The notes under the pieces are model-generated. The model ran no database searches, was not told the DNA's origin, and was given only the letters and a program-made list of their open reading frames with translations. From JAPLDB01 sp964356415 (GTDB taxonomy: Bacteria; Bacteroidota; Bacteroidia; AKYH767-A; 2013-40CM-41-45), in assembly GCA_964356415.1 (NCBI GenBank), contig CAYHHK010000079.1, forward strand, positions 1 through 18,894: DNA of 18,894 nucleotides, read 5' to 3'. Made by a program: the position numbers and the translations under genes. Every line of letters begins with the position of its first letter. Position 1 is the first letter of the stretch. Shown here one piece after another: positions 7,001 to 16,000 of this stretch.

Positions 7001-8847
7001 CCTTATTCCTATAACTGGAACAACGGTGCATTCAACGACTCCTGCATTAACGTTGGTGCAGGTACTTACACTCTCGTACTTACCAATTCGCAGGGATGCA
7101 GCCATACAAGTACGGTGCATACCGTGACGAATCATGCCTTGCCTGTTCCCAATATTCAACCGGCCGGAAATATTTTTGTTTGCAATGGCGCCGATACAAC
7201 GCTTTGCGCAACTGCAGGATTTGCAAGCTATCTATGGTCCAATGGAATCACAACCAACTGCATTACAGTACAAGCGGGAAATTACAGCGTCTCCGTTACA
7301 GATGCTTTTGGCTGCACGGGCACTGATGCCGTAACAATAAGCAATCGCATTGCACCTGTTCCCAACATTCAGCCGTCAGGAAATATTTTTGTTTGCAATG
7401 GCGCCGATACAATGCTTTGCGCAACTGCAGGATTTGCAAACTACTTATGGTCAAATGGAATCACAACAAATTGCATTACAGTTTCGGCAGGAAATTACAG
7501 TGTTTCCGTTACAGATGCGTTTGGCTGCGCGGGCACTGATGCTGTAACAATCAGCGATCGTACTGCACCTGTACCAAACATACAACCTTCAGGAACAATT
7601 TTGGTTTGTNNNNNNNNNNNNNNNNNNNNNNNNNNNNNNNNNNNNNNNNNNNNNNNNNNNNNNNNNNNNNNNNNNNNNNNNNNNNNNNNNNNNNNNNNNN
7701 NNNNNNNNNCGATCGTACTGCACCTGTACCAAACATACAACCTTCAGGAACAATTTTGGTTTGTCCCGGAGGTGATACAACAGTTTGTGCTCTTACAGGA
7801 TTTGCAAGTTACCTGTGGTCAAATGGAACAACTACTAACTGCATCACATTGCTTGCAGGAAATTACAGTGTTGTTGTTACAGACGCATTTGGATGCACGG
7901 GCTCTGATGCCGTAACGATCAGCAATCGTATTGCACCTGTACCAAACATACAACCTTCAGGAACAATTTTGGTTTGTACAGGAAGCGATACTTTAGTTTG
8001 TGCTGATGCCGGATTTGCAAACTACCAATGGTCGGATGGATCAACCGTAAATTGCATTGCTGCTTCCCTTGGCGTTTACAGCGTGACGGTAACTGATGCA
8101 TTCGGATGCACGGGCTTTCAATCAGTAACTGTAAACAACCATCCTGTTCCCGACGCACATATCATTCCCGCCAGGACCGTTTTGGTTTGCACAGGAAATG
8201 ACACGCTCGTGTGTGCCGATGCCGGTTTCAATAATTACCTCTGGACAACGGGCAATACAACTACCTGTATTACTGTTTCGTCAGGTACTTACTTTGTTAC
8301 CGTTACCGATGGTTTCGGCTGTCAGGGAATTGACTCAGCAACAGTTGTAGATTATCAGCCACTGCAGCCTGTCATCTTTAGTGACGTTGCACCGTTTGAT
8401 ACATTGTTTTCAAGTGCAGCAACAGGAAACCAGTGGTATGAAGCCGGCGTGGGAACTATTGCGGGAGCAACTCAAAATTATTTTGTGCCTGATCACAATG
8501 GACTGTATTACGTTATTGAAACCGATGTGAATGGTTGTTCTTCTGTAAATTCAGATACAACCAATTTTATTTACGCAGCAATACCGACAAGCTTCTCCGG
8601 TGGAACAATTAAAGTGTTCCCGAATCCAACGCACAGTGATCTTACCATTTCACTTTCAGGAAGTTTTCTATACAATGGTGTCCTGGAAATTATTCTCTAT
8701 GATGTGCTCGGAAGAAACGTTTTTGAATCCTATACACCGGCATTGCCCGAGATTCAACTTTCAGTTTCAAATCTGGCACCGGCTGTGTACATCCTGGAGA
8801 TCAGAGGCAGCAGCGGAAAATTTGTCACGCGAATTGAAAAGTGGTAA
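4046..8847 (+). CDS. Giant repetitive T9SS surface protein (PKD and Ig-like repeats), split by gap
   Basis: ATG 4046 begins a signal peptide, MQKILHFVFTLLLIVGG..SYSQ, cut probably after S23; the same frame opens earlier only with a TTG at 3923. In order: a PKD-type domain (about residues 99-150, LFGDGTSS..SPSHLYTTKGNY); a long region of propeller-like strands such as LIKTNKNGQVQWTRDY and LTKIDLNGNIVWQKY (to about residue 570); eleven cysteine-containing Ig-like repeats (about 5776-8350) typified by YLWSNGxTTxCITV..GNYSVSVTDAFGC; a further Ig-like domain (GNQWYEAGVGTIAGAT); and a C-terminal T9SS type A sorting domain (KVFPNPTHSDLTI..YDVLGRNVF..APAVYILEI). A 100-N gap at 7610-7709 breaks the frame as written. 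Both gap edges carry the same 55 bases, and merging them gives one continuous frame of 1548 residues. Likely an adhesin or gliding-type surface protein; the ligand is unknown. Confidence 0.88.
5776..7135 (+). repeat. Higher-order repeat: three-domain block of 678 bp, twice
   Basis: Six Ig-like units form two blocks of three non-identical units. Corresponding cysteine codons are exactly 678 bp (226 residues) apart in all three pairs: 5828/6506, 6044/6722 and 6269/6947. Matching landmarks are LCPGETVTL with ICPGANTTL, NGLCEGSSYSI with NGFCVGTSIQI, and VCTGDSVQLCATYT with VCAGSTVTLCASFT. The second and third units of each block resemble their partner in the other block more than their neighbours, which indicates duplication of the whole block. 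Confidence 0.8.
7142..8350 (+). repeat. Tandem 213-bp Ig-like units, nearly identical
   Basis: Units start at CCTGT(T/A)CC at 7142, 7355, 7568 (continued after the gap from 7723), 7936 and 8143. Spacings are 213, 213, 213 across the right flank of the gap, and 207 bases, i.e. 71 or 69 residues. The first two units differ at few bases (for example, one change within 7380-7440 against 7167-7227), so this amplification is recent. It is also the likely cause of the assembly break at 7610. More copies may exist than are shown. Confidence 0.85.
7610..7709. other. Assembly gap of 100 N inside repeat array, flanked by identical 55-mers
   Basis: Bases 7555-7609 and 7710-7764 are identical over exactly 55 positions, and similarity stops at both ends. 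Both copies have the same codon phase within their own frames. Removing one copy plus the N run (155 bases) rejoins the two frames. This is what two contig ends sharing a 55-base graph overlap would look like; the gap may be empty or may hide further 213-bp units. Confidence 0.9.
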
Positions 8848-8859
8848 TTCCTTTTTAAA

Positions 8860-11112
8860 TCACAACCCAAATGTCTTCGAAAACTTGACCACTACTGCCT
8901 GATTGTCTATCAGTGGCAGATGAGGATCAAGGCGGTTGAGTTCCGTATTCATTCCTGAATTGTAAACTATGTATAGGTCAGTTCCCTCTCGCGGATTGTA
9001 CCGGAAGCGCAGGTTGCTTCCAACGGAATTGCTCAGGTTGTCATACTGAGAAAGTAGCTTGACAGAAAGTTTCGAAGAAAAAAAGACAGAGAGATTCAGG
9101 CGGAATAAATTGGAGAGGTATATTGAATTTCCGTTGTCAGAAAAATTCTCAGGGAACTGTATGCGGTTCAGCTCATAAGACGCGTCAGCAGAAAAGTGCT
9201 TATTGAAAATGTAAGTTAAGCTTGGGGAAACAGAGATTCTTTTCCCTCCATAGAAATCAAATCCAGACAATGATAAATCTCCGCGGATATTTGTTTTTTG
9301 TGGAGAGTTGAAATAAACCTGCGCTGAATACATTGAATATTTTTTTTCCGGAATAATTATGTGATCTGCGATTTGCCAGTCGGAGAATAGGCGGTCCGTT
9401 TTGTATTCTAAAGGAATGATGTTGATCACTGCACCGCTTTTGAAACTCATGCCGGCCTCCAGGTTTCCGAATTCCGATTCATCTTTATTTACTTCAGGCT
9501 TATAGCGGTAAGAAATATTTACGTTAAGATGCCGGTATGCAACCTTGCTTTCTTTTCTTGCCTGCCACACATAACCTGCGCCGGCACCGGAACTGAGCAG
9601 GTCTGTTTCTTCGACAAATCCCATGGCAGGAACAAAGTTGCTTCCAATCAAGTCAGCAGTGAATGAGTAGCTTAGTCCATCGCGCGAGCTTCTGAAGATC
9701 GCAAAATTGTAATCGGAACTTTTATGAACGTTTGCAGCAGCACCGTCAATAGTTGTAACTCCATATGCGCCAACCACGATTAGCTTCTGAGTGAGTTTTT
9801 TCACAATGTCGACTGCAATTGTTTGATCAGAGTGGTGATCTCCATTGGTATTGAAACGGGATGTAATAATTCCTCCGGCAAAACTTCCGATGGAATCAAT
9901 GTCCTTGCGCGTACGGAACACGAAAAAATTATGCTGTGCAATTCCTGCAATGCTGTCGCCCTTTGTTTGCATATCCAGAAATCCCATTTGCCATCCTTTG
10001 CTCTTTCCTGTTACGCGCACACCTGAGATGATCGGAACGATCTCACCATTCTCTCTTCCGATCTTTCTTGAAATAAAAAATTCATTTCCTGAACTCGTAG
10101 AGTATCCCAAATAATTTTTCGATTCAAGGAAAAAATTTCTTTTTTCCGGCAGATTCACCTCATACTTACTCAGATTGATGATGCGGCTATCAACCTCTGC
10201 CTGGGCGAAATCTGTATTGAGCGTAAAATCAAGTGTGAAATTTTTGCTCAAACCATATTTGGCATCTATGCCGACATTGCTGATCGCCTTATCCAGCGTT
10301 TCATTCTTTACAAAATTTTTTCGGGAGATGATCTGGGAGTTGGTGACATATGCTGAACCATCATTATTCAGTGTAGAAGACTCAACATAATTAGCCGTCG
10401 CATATGGCGTGATGTAGAATGGTTTCTTACTCTTTAGGTTATGGAATTCCATTTCTCTGGCCAGCGAAACTTTAAAGTACGGGTCGTTGATAGAAGGATC
10501 AACCTTTGGAAAGATCACGAATTCATTTTTTCTTTTAATCAGGCGAACGATCCTGAAACCCATCACAACTTTATCCTTTGATTCAAAACGCAAAGAAGAA
10601 AACGGAATCCTGTATTCAACGGAGTAACCGAGAGAGTCAACATGGCTGGCAACATCCCAGAAAGTATTGAAGGAAGCATTGTCATTGCCGCCATCGCCGG
10701 AGATCTCTGTATCCCATCGCGCACCCAGCGTGTTGGTGATAAAGACAAGACCAGTGCTTTTGTCGTTGTAAGTATCTATTACAAATGCAACGCCGTCATC
10801 TTGATCGATTGTAAAATCCCGTTCCAGTGCTGAGCGTACAAGTTTCTGCGGCTCGTTGTCGAAAGCTCGGATGCCAAGAAAAAGAAATTCATCGTCATAG
10901 ATGATCCTGACTTCTGTATTTTCTGAAGGCGTGGCACCCGCTGAAGGATCTTCCTGCATAAAATCATTTTCAACCTGTGCTTGCCGCCATGACTGCTCAT
11001 TAAGTTTTCCATCCAGTTTAATGGTTTCGTTAATACGCAAAGGCTGGTATGGCTGGGAAGAAACCAGTACAGGGATAATAAAAGTAAACAGTATGAAGAA
11101 ATTGCGTTTCAT
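8860..11112 (-). CDS. DUF5916 outer-membrane protein with CBM9-like N-terminal domain
   Basis: 750 residues from the ATG at 11112; an in-frame TTG at 11124 would add four residues before the signal peptide and is less likely. The signal peptide MKRNFFILFTFIIPVLVSSQ is followed by a CBM9/DOMON-like domain (about 25-210): IKLDGKLNEQSWRQA, VRIIYDDEFLFLGIRAFDNEP, DDGVAFVIDTYNDKSTGLVF, YSVEYRIPFSSLRF. The rest matches the DUF5916 family, with many alternating strands (for example ADASYELNRIQF) and a terminal VVKFSKTFGL whose aromatic near the end suits an outer-membrane beta-barrel. No substrate is established for this family; carbohydrate binding by the first domain is inferred from its fold. It converges on the giant surface-protein gene with only 12 bases between the two stop codons, and no hairpin terminator separates them. 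Confidence 0.87.
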   Translation of the reverse strand: MKRNFFILFTFIIPVLVSSQPYQPLRINETIKLDGKLNEQSWRQAQVENDFMQEDPSAGATPSENTEVRIIYDDEFLFLGIRAFDNEPQKLVRSALERDFTIDQDDGVAFVIDTYNDKSTGLVFITNTLGARWDTEISGDGGNDNASFNTFWDVASHVDSLGYSVEYRIPFSSLRFESKDKVVMGFRIVRLIKRKNEFVIFPKVDPSINDPYFKVSLAREMEFHNLKSKKPFYITPYATANYVESSTLNNDGSAYVTNSQIISRKNFVKNETLDKAISNVGIDAKYGLSKNFTLDFTLNTDFAQAEVDSRIINLSKYEVNLPEKRNFFLESKNYLGYSTSSGNEFFISRKIGRENGEIVPIISGVRVTGKSKGWQMGFLDMQTKGDSIAGIAQHNFFVFRTRKDIDSIGSFAGGIITSRFNTNGDHHSDQTIAVDIVKKLTQKLIVVGAYGVTTIDGAAANVHKSSDYNFAIFRSSRDGLSYSFTADLIGSNFVPAMGFVEETDLLSSGAGAGYVWQARKESKVAYRHLNVNISYRYKPEVNKDESEFGNLEAGMSFKSGAVINIIPLEYKTDRLFSDWQIADHIIIPEKKYSMYSAQVYFNSPQKTNIRGDLSLSGFDFYGGKRISVSPSLTYIFNKHFSADASYELNRIQFPENFSDNGNSIYLSNLFRLNLSVFFSSKLSVKLLSQYDNLSNSVGSNLRFRYNPREGTDLYIVYNSGMNTELNRLDPHLPLIDNQAVVVKFSKTFGL

Positions 11113-11124
11113 TTTGTGAGGCAA

Positions 11125-11485
11125 GGATAAGAAAAGAAAAAGAGATTAGCAGATTGAATATTTACAGATATTAAGAATGCATCTTTGGGTTAAGGAAAAA
11201 ATAAAAAAGAATCACTCAAGGGCGCAAGCCGGCAAAAGAGAAATACATAAAATTTCAAAACAAAGAGGGTTTTGCGCCGGTTAACTAAATTGTCCCGGAG
11301 GGACATAATATTGGTAGTACCGTATCGTTTGGTGTTTCTTAGTCCCAGAGGGACGACATATTTATAACGAAAATAATATTTTGATTCAATGAATCCGCCT
11401 GGCATTTACAGCTTGTGATAAATATTATGCTTGATGCAAATGAGAGAAATCAGGAAAGGATTTGCTTTATAAAATCATTTATTCC
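11125..11485. other. Non-coding interval with short palindromes
   Basis: 361 bp between the 3' end of the exonuclease gene and the 5' end of the DUF5916 gene. Besides the paired GTCCC/GGGAC palindromes listed separately, an imperfect inverted repeat pairs GCCGGCAAAA (11229-11238) with TTTTGCGCCGG (11269-11279). A 71-codon minus-strand frame (11190-11405) runs through both palindromes and looks like translated repeat rather than a gene. No convincing promoter for the DUF5916 gene was seen. Confidence 0.6.
11291..11354. repeat. Pair of GTCCC-GGGAC palindromic boxes
   Basis: TGTCCCGGAGGGACA (11291-11305) and GTCCCAGAGGGAC (11342-11354) are two short hairpins with three-base loops, 51 bases apart, in similar contexts (GGGACATAATA and GGGACGACATA follow). 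I recall such repeated GTCCC..GGGAC boxes from intergenic regions of many uncultured Bacteroidota; that is memory, not a search. Confidence 0.6.
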
Positions 11486-12214
11486 CTATGAAGCCTCCAC
11501 CCCTCCAACTATTTCCAGATCATTCTCTGAAAGCAATGCTTCTCCCTTGAATCGAAGAAATATTTGCGCGATGGTCAATACATCCTTCTGACAATAAGTA
11601 ACAATCCGCTGCAGGTTATTTTCATTCCAGTAAACATCCCAAACCATACTACCGTCTATGTCATCTTTTGGTGTTGGAATTCCCAAAACCGTTGCCAGCA
11701 ATAATAAAGATGTGTAGGATTTATAGTCTCCGAACTTCCAAAGCTCAAGGGTATCAAGATGGTTAACCTCCCACGGCTTTTTACCGGGTGTGTCAAGGAC
11801 TGCAGGAAGAGAAATACCATTGATCACCATTCTCCTGGCAAGGAATGGAAAATCAAATTCTTTGCCATTATGGGCACATAACTGTTTATCGTTCCTGCTG
11901 AAAAACTTCTTTAGCATCTCTGCAAACTCAGACAAAACCAGTTTTTCATCATCCCCTGCAAATGATTTGATGCGCAATTTTTTATCTGAGGAAAAATAAC
12001 CGCATGAAATACAAACCACTTTCCCGAACTCTGCATAAATTCCGGCCTGACGGTAAATCGTGTCTGGCGTTTCCGTTTCATCTTTGATTAGGAACTTCGC
12101 CTTCTTCTCCCACAAATGCTGAATCGCTTTCGGGGCTTCATCAAACTTTGAATGTTGCGGCACTGTTTCAATGTCAAGAAACAGGATGTTAGAGATGTTG
12201 ATGTTTTCAAGCAT
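11486..12214 (-). CDS. Predicted 3'-5' exonuclease, PolB-like DEDDy family
   Basis: 242 residues from ATG 12214. All four metal-binding acidic residues of a DEDDy exonuclease are visible: D14 and E16 in ILFLDIETV, D121 in AHNGKEFDFPF, and D211 in YCQKDVLT with Y207 giving the YxxxD form of Exo III. It corresponds to the stand-alone DNA polymerase B exonuclease-like family (PF10108 type) of Bacteroidota and others; polymerase motifs are absent. Its expected role is 3'-5' trimming of DNA in repair or processing, but the substrate is not known. An earlier TTG (12253) would give 255 residues, but that codon lies inside a clear promoter -7 element, so it cannot be the start of this transcript. Confidence 0.87.
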   Translation of the reverse strand: MLENINISNILFLDIETVPQHSKFDEAPKAIQHLWEKKAKFLIKDETETPDTIYRQAGIYAEFGKVVCISCGYFSSDKKLRIKSFAGDDEKLVLSEFAEMLKKFFSRNDKQLCAHNGKEFDFPFLARRMVINGISLPAVLDTPGKKPWEVNHLDTLELWKFGDYKSYTSLLLLATVLGIPTPKDDIDGSMVWDVYWNENNLQRIVTYCQKDVLTIAQIFLRFKGEALLSENDLEIVGGVEAS

Positions 12215-12250
12215 GCAATTTCGATTGGCCTGTTGGTGGCTTTTCAAATT

Positions 12251-12284
12251 CAAAGATAACTGTTACGAAAACAGGTTTTTCAAA
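12251..12284 (-). promoter_or_regulatory. Promoter of the PolB-like exonuclease gene
   Basis: On the minus strand TTTG (12281-12284) and TATCTTTG (12251-12258) are separated by 22 bases. The second matches the Bacteroidota -7 consensus TAnnTTTG perfectly and the first matches the -33 TTTG. Transcription would begin near 12245, leaving a leader of about 30 bases before ATG 12214. Confidence 0.65.
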
Positions 12285-12336
12285 TAGCAACACTTTAAGT
12301 GAATCTATTCTATTATTTCAGCATTTGTAATATGGA

Positions 12337-12524
12337 GATAAAATCCATAAACACATAGGTCATAAAGAAATCCAACTCCGGGTTTTGCTATGTGCTCTAT
12401 GTGCCTATGTGGTGAACTGCTGTTTATTTTGCGAGAAGATAAAATCTCTAAACACATAGGTACATAGGCCACATAGAAATCCAACCCCGGGTTTTGCTAT
12501 GTGCTCTATGTGCCTATGTGGTGA
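12337..12524. repeat. Tandem pair of CACATAGG hairpin repeats
   Basis: Copy 1 (12337-12415) and copy 2 (12438-12524) start 101 bases apart. The 3' halves, from AAATCCAAC to CTATGTGGTGA, differ at one base. Each copy is itself an inverted repeat: ACACATAGG..CACATAG on the left pairs with CTATGTG..CCTATGTGG on the right around a CCGGGTTTTG loop. Copy 2 keeps the full left arm (ACATAGGCCACATAG), which copy 1 has partly lost. They lie just after the stop of the 134-residue gene and before the exonuclease promoter, and may fold at the 3' end of that mRNA. The rest of 12254-12539 shows nothing else. Confidence 0.85.
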
Positions 12525-12539
12525 CCGGCTGCTTGGCTG

Positions 12540-12944
12540 TTACCGTATCATCACTCCCTTTTTATTAAGAAATGGAATCATCGTGAAATTTTGCTCAGTA
12601 ATACTTTCCGGCAGAAAAATATATTTCTTGTCATATATTTCCTTTCCCAGATAAAAACTAATCCAGTATTCATTAGAAAGCCCGAATACATCCTTTATAA
12701 TCAGTTCAATTTTTGCATAATCCAATGATTCAACCGTCCCTATAAAATGACGGAGGGTGGACGTCTTTACTTCTTCGCCATGCCTGATACCATATCCTTT
12801 AGAGCTCACAAGCACACCCTCAATTTTTTGGTCGTATAAATTGACTAGGTACACACTCCATATTTCTTCAGCGATCTCATTTTCTTCTGGAACAATGGCA
12901 ACAACAATATTTTCCACTTCCAGTTTCGGAATATCCTTCAGCAT
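12540..12944 (-). CDS. Conserved-looking small protein of unknown function
   Basis: 134 residues, ATG at 12944, no signal peptide or membrane segment. I cannot assign a characterised family. The sequence looks like a real gene: an acidic N-terminal half with alternating strand patterns (IWSVYLVNLYDQKIEGVLVSSKGYG), a central KTSTLRHFIG motif, then IELIIKDVFGLSNEYWISFYL and a C-terminal KKYIFLPESI. It resembles short cytoplasmic proteins I recall from other Bacteroidota, without known role. It is divergent from the histidine kinase gene, with 132 bases between start codons, and is followed by the tandem hairpin repeats. No enzyme motif is visible. Confidence 0.75.
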   Translation of the reverse strand: MLKDIPKLEVENIVVAIVPEENEIAEEIWSVYLVNLYDQKIEGVLVSSKGYGIRHGEEVKTSTLRHFIGTVESLDYAKIELIIKDVFGLSNEYWISFYLGKEIYDKKYIFLPESITEQNFTMIPFLNKKGVMIR

Positions 12945-13061
12945 ATGTGATTCTGTTAAACTTTTTGATTTTTTACAAAGTTGGGAAAAATTAAGCGATC
13001 TTATCCATCAAGGTTTTTAATACTTCTATAATTATAGATGACTAACAACAATATGAATCCT

Positions 13062-13069
13062 TACATTTG
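13062..13069 (+). promoter_or_regulatory. Candidate -7 element immediately before the kinase gene
   Basis: TACATTTG matches TAnnTTTG exactly and ends seven bases before the ATG at 13077. A transcript from it would be leaderless or nearly so. No TTG lies 19-22 bases upstream, so the -33 box is missing or diverged. Confidence 0.45.
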
Positions 13070-13076
13070 AACCTTT

Positions 13077-16000
13077 ATGCAGACAAAATCTTCAGCCTGG
13101 AAATTTTTCTTAATCCTGGGTATTTTTTTTGCAATCACTTCTGAGTTTTTTCAGCATATTATTAAAAGGTCTGAAGGTGAAAAGATCGAATATGCACAGA
13201 AGGAAATCCTGAACCTTGAAAAGAAAATCAGGGAATCGCTTGATGTGATCGCGTCCTTTTCTGCAGACTCCCAATTCCATGAATATTTTATTCACAGCGG
13301 ACAACAAGACCTTGGCTTCAGTTTTTTCTATTTTGAGAATGGCGCACTGAAGTTCTGGAGCGATAATACAAAAGTGCTGCCTGAAAATGCTTCATCTGAA
13401 AAGATCAATGATGGAACACTGATGACGTTACCGGATGGAACCTACGATGCCTTCGAAAAATCCTTCGGGAACAAAAAGATCATAGGGCTCATTCTGTTAC
13501 ATCAGACTTTTAGCTATGAAAATAAATTTCTGGTCAATCATTTCAATCCCAAATTGAAACTGGACGAACAGTTCATTTTATCGGCTGGAAAAGGAGATCA
13601 TTTGCTAAAATCATCATCAGGAACAGACTTACTGGCCCTGGATTTTTCCCGCGCAATTCCTGATGAACTGCCATTTAAAACCCCTGCATGGTTTTATCTT
13701 TTTGCTTTTGTGTTTTTATTTACGGGCTTGATGCTGTATTTCCAAAACCGCACGACTACATTCTTTTCCGTAGCATTAACAGGAATCGTCATGTTCCTCC
13801 TTCGTTACACTATGATCCGTTTTCGCCTTCCGGGAGAGTTGTATTACAATGATTTTTTTAGTCCAAAACTCTACGGCTCTTCCTTTTTCTTCAATTCCAT
13901 TGGTGATTTTTTCCTGAATGCGTTTGCCTTGTTTTCCTTTTCCGGATTGCTGAATTACCATTTCAAAAAATCAGGGTATTCGCTGAACCGTTCTCCAAAA
14001 ACATATTTTCTACTTCTGCTTGCCGTCTTCGTTTTGATGATCGTATTCTATGCCATGCATAGTTTGATCGGTGACATCGTACTGAATTCAAAAATATTTT
14101 TTGAACCCGGCATTTCCGAACTTGACGTTAACAGTCTTGTCGCTGCATTGTCAATATTGTTGCTTCTCTGGAGCTTTTATTCTCTCACAACCGGCCTGCT
14201 CACACCATTCAGGAATGTTTTTTCGTTTAAGAATATATCAGGAAATATTTCTTCATTCGGTTCCGGGTTGTTAGCGGTTCTGGTCTTATCCTCCTACGCC
14301 TCCTTTCTTATAAGCACCAATTTGAACGAAAAAAACCTTGAGAATCAGAAGCTGTTTGCACAACGACTTGATTCAAGGCGCGACCAGCTTGCCGAATATC
14401 TTTTTAACGATCTTCAAAAAAAGATCATCAACGATTCACTGACCAGGGTGATCATTTCGGAGAAAAAAGATGTCACTGAAAAAATATCACAGCACCTTTT
14501 GCAAAATTTTTTCACGGGATATTTTTCCAAATTTGATCTGAATGTTTCAGTCTTTGACAATTCCGGTTTTTCTTTTGACCCTTCTGCCACTGATTCTATT
14601 TCGGAATGGGAACAAGAGTTTCGGCAAGGTAAATCAACTGCATCATCATTACTCTCGCTGCAACCGGATGAATCAGGAAAACTGAAATACCTTTCCCTGC
14701 TAAGGATAAACGACACTGCAGGATCGCCATTTGCCACAATCGCCGTGGTGTTCACTGCGCGCAGGACACAGCTAATCGAAGGATTTCCTGAACTCTTTGT
14801 AAGCAATAATGTAATGAAGAACCGGGATGAAAACGGCTATTCATATGCGCGTTATTCAGGCGATGCGCTGATCTATGCAGGAGGAAATTTTCCATACCCT
14901 TTTCATTCGCCTGCATTTGAAAAAAGTGAAACGGGATTTTCATTGCTTTCAATGGAAGGGTATGACCATGTTATATACAGAACCTCATCTGCATCCTATG
15001 TAGTCGTAAGCCGTCCCGGTGAAGATATATTTGACCGGTTATCAATATTCTCCTACCTGCTACTCTTCTTTCTTTCCGTTTTCCTGATTGTCAATCTCAT
15101 CTTCTTTTTGCTTCTCCGAAAGGATAAATTTCAGTTTTCCCTGAAGCAAAGGATACGATCTTCACTGATTTCACTCGTCATTATTTCTTTCGTGCTGATT
15201 GCCTCAGGAACCAGTGTTTACATTGTCCGAAAATATGACAGCGATAAAAACAAAACAATTTTGTCCCGGCTAAATGCAATGTGGTTTGCGATTACAGATC
15301 GCTTTGGTTTTGAAACAGTATTATCGTCTGAGAACAGCGCTAACAAGACAAGTGAGCTTAACAGCATTGTTTCCAACTTTAATCTTGATTTTAATCTCTA
15401 TGATGACGCAGGGAATCTATTTTACTCCTCGCAGCCAAAGCTTTTTGAAAAAGGAATTCTTAGCACACGCATCAACCCGGAGGCATTCTACGAAATGCAG
15501 CAATCGGGCAAAACCCAGTTTGTACACATGGAAAACATCGGTAAACTAAGCTATGCCGCCGCTTATGCTCCATTCACAGACAAATCAGGAAACATTGCAG
15601 GTTACCTGAACCTTCCTTATTTTGAAAAACAAAATGAGCTGAACAAAGAGATCAGCGGATTTCTTTCAGCGCTTATCAATATCTATCTCCTGCTCCTTGC
15701 AGTTTCATTGCTCCTTGCATTGTTCATCACGTCGCGTATCACAAAACCGTTGTTGTTGATACAGGAAAGACTAAGCCTCATCAGGCTGGGCAGCCGCAAC
15801 GAGATCATTGAATGGAAAAGGAATGACGAGATCGGACAGCTGGTTCAGCAATACAACAAGATGGTTGAGGCCCTTGCAGAAAGTGCCGATAAACTTTCGC
15901 GCAGTGAGCGTGAAAGCGCTTGGAGGGAAATGGCGCAGCAGGTTGCGCACGAAATAAAAAATCCGCTTACTCCAATGAAACTGAGTATGCAACATCTTCA

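Noticed and set aside
7606..8847. A separate 413-residue gene beginning within the N run
   Set aside because: Its first codons are N. The repeat units and the T9SS domain continue the gene that starts at 4046; the frame break is caused by the fixed gap length.
11190..11405. 71-codon minus-strand frame in the gap between the exonuclease and DUF5916 genes
   Set aside because: It runs through both GTCCC/GGGAC palindromes and its composition follows the repeat; there is no promoter, domain or plausible protein pattern. Treated as translated repeat.
12215..12253. N-terminal extension of the exonuclease from a TTG at 12253
   Set aside because: The TTG lies inside the perfect TATCTTTG -7 element, upstream of the expected transcript start.
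12337..12524. CRISPR array
   Set aside because: Only two copies, each an 80-bp inverted repeat with a 22-base separation and no regular spacer pattern; no cas genes nearby.
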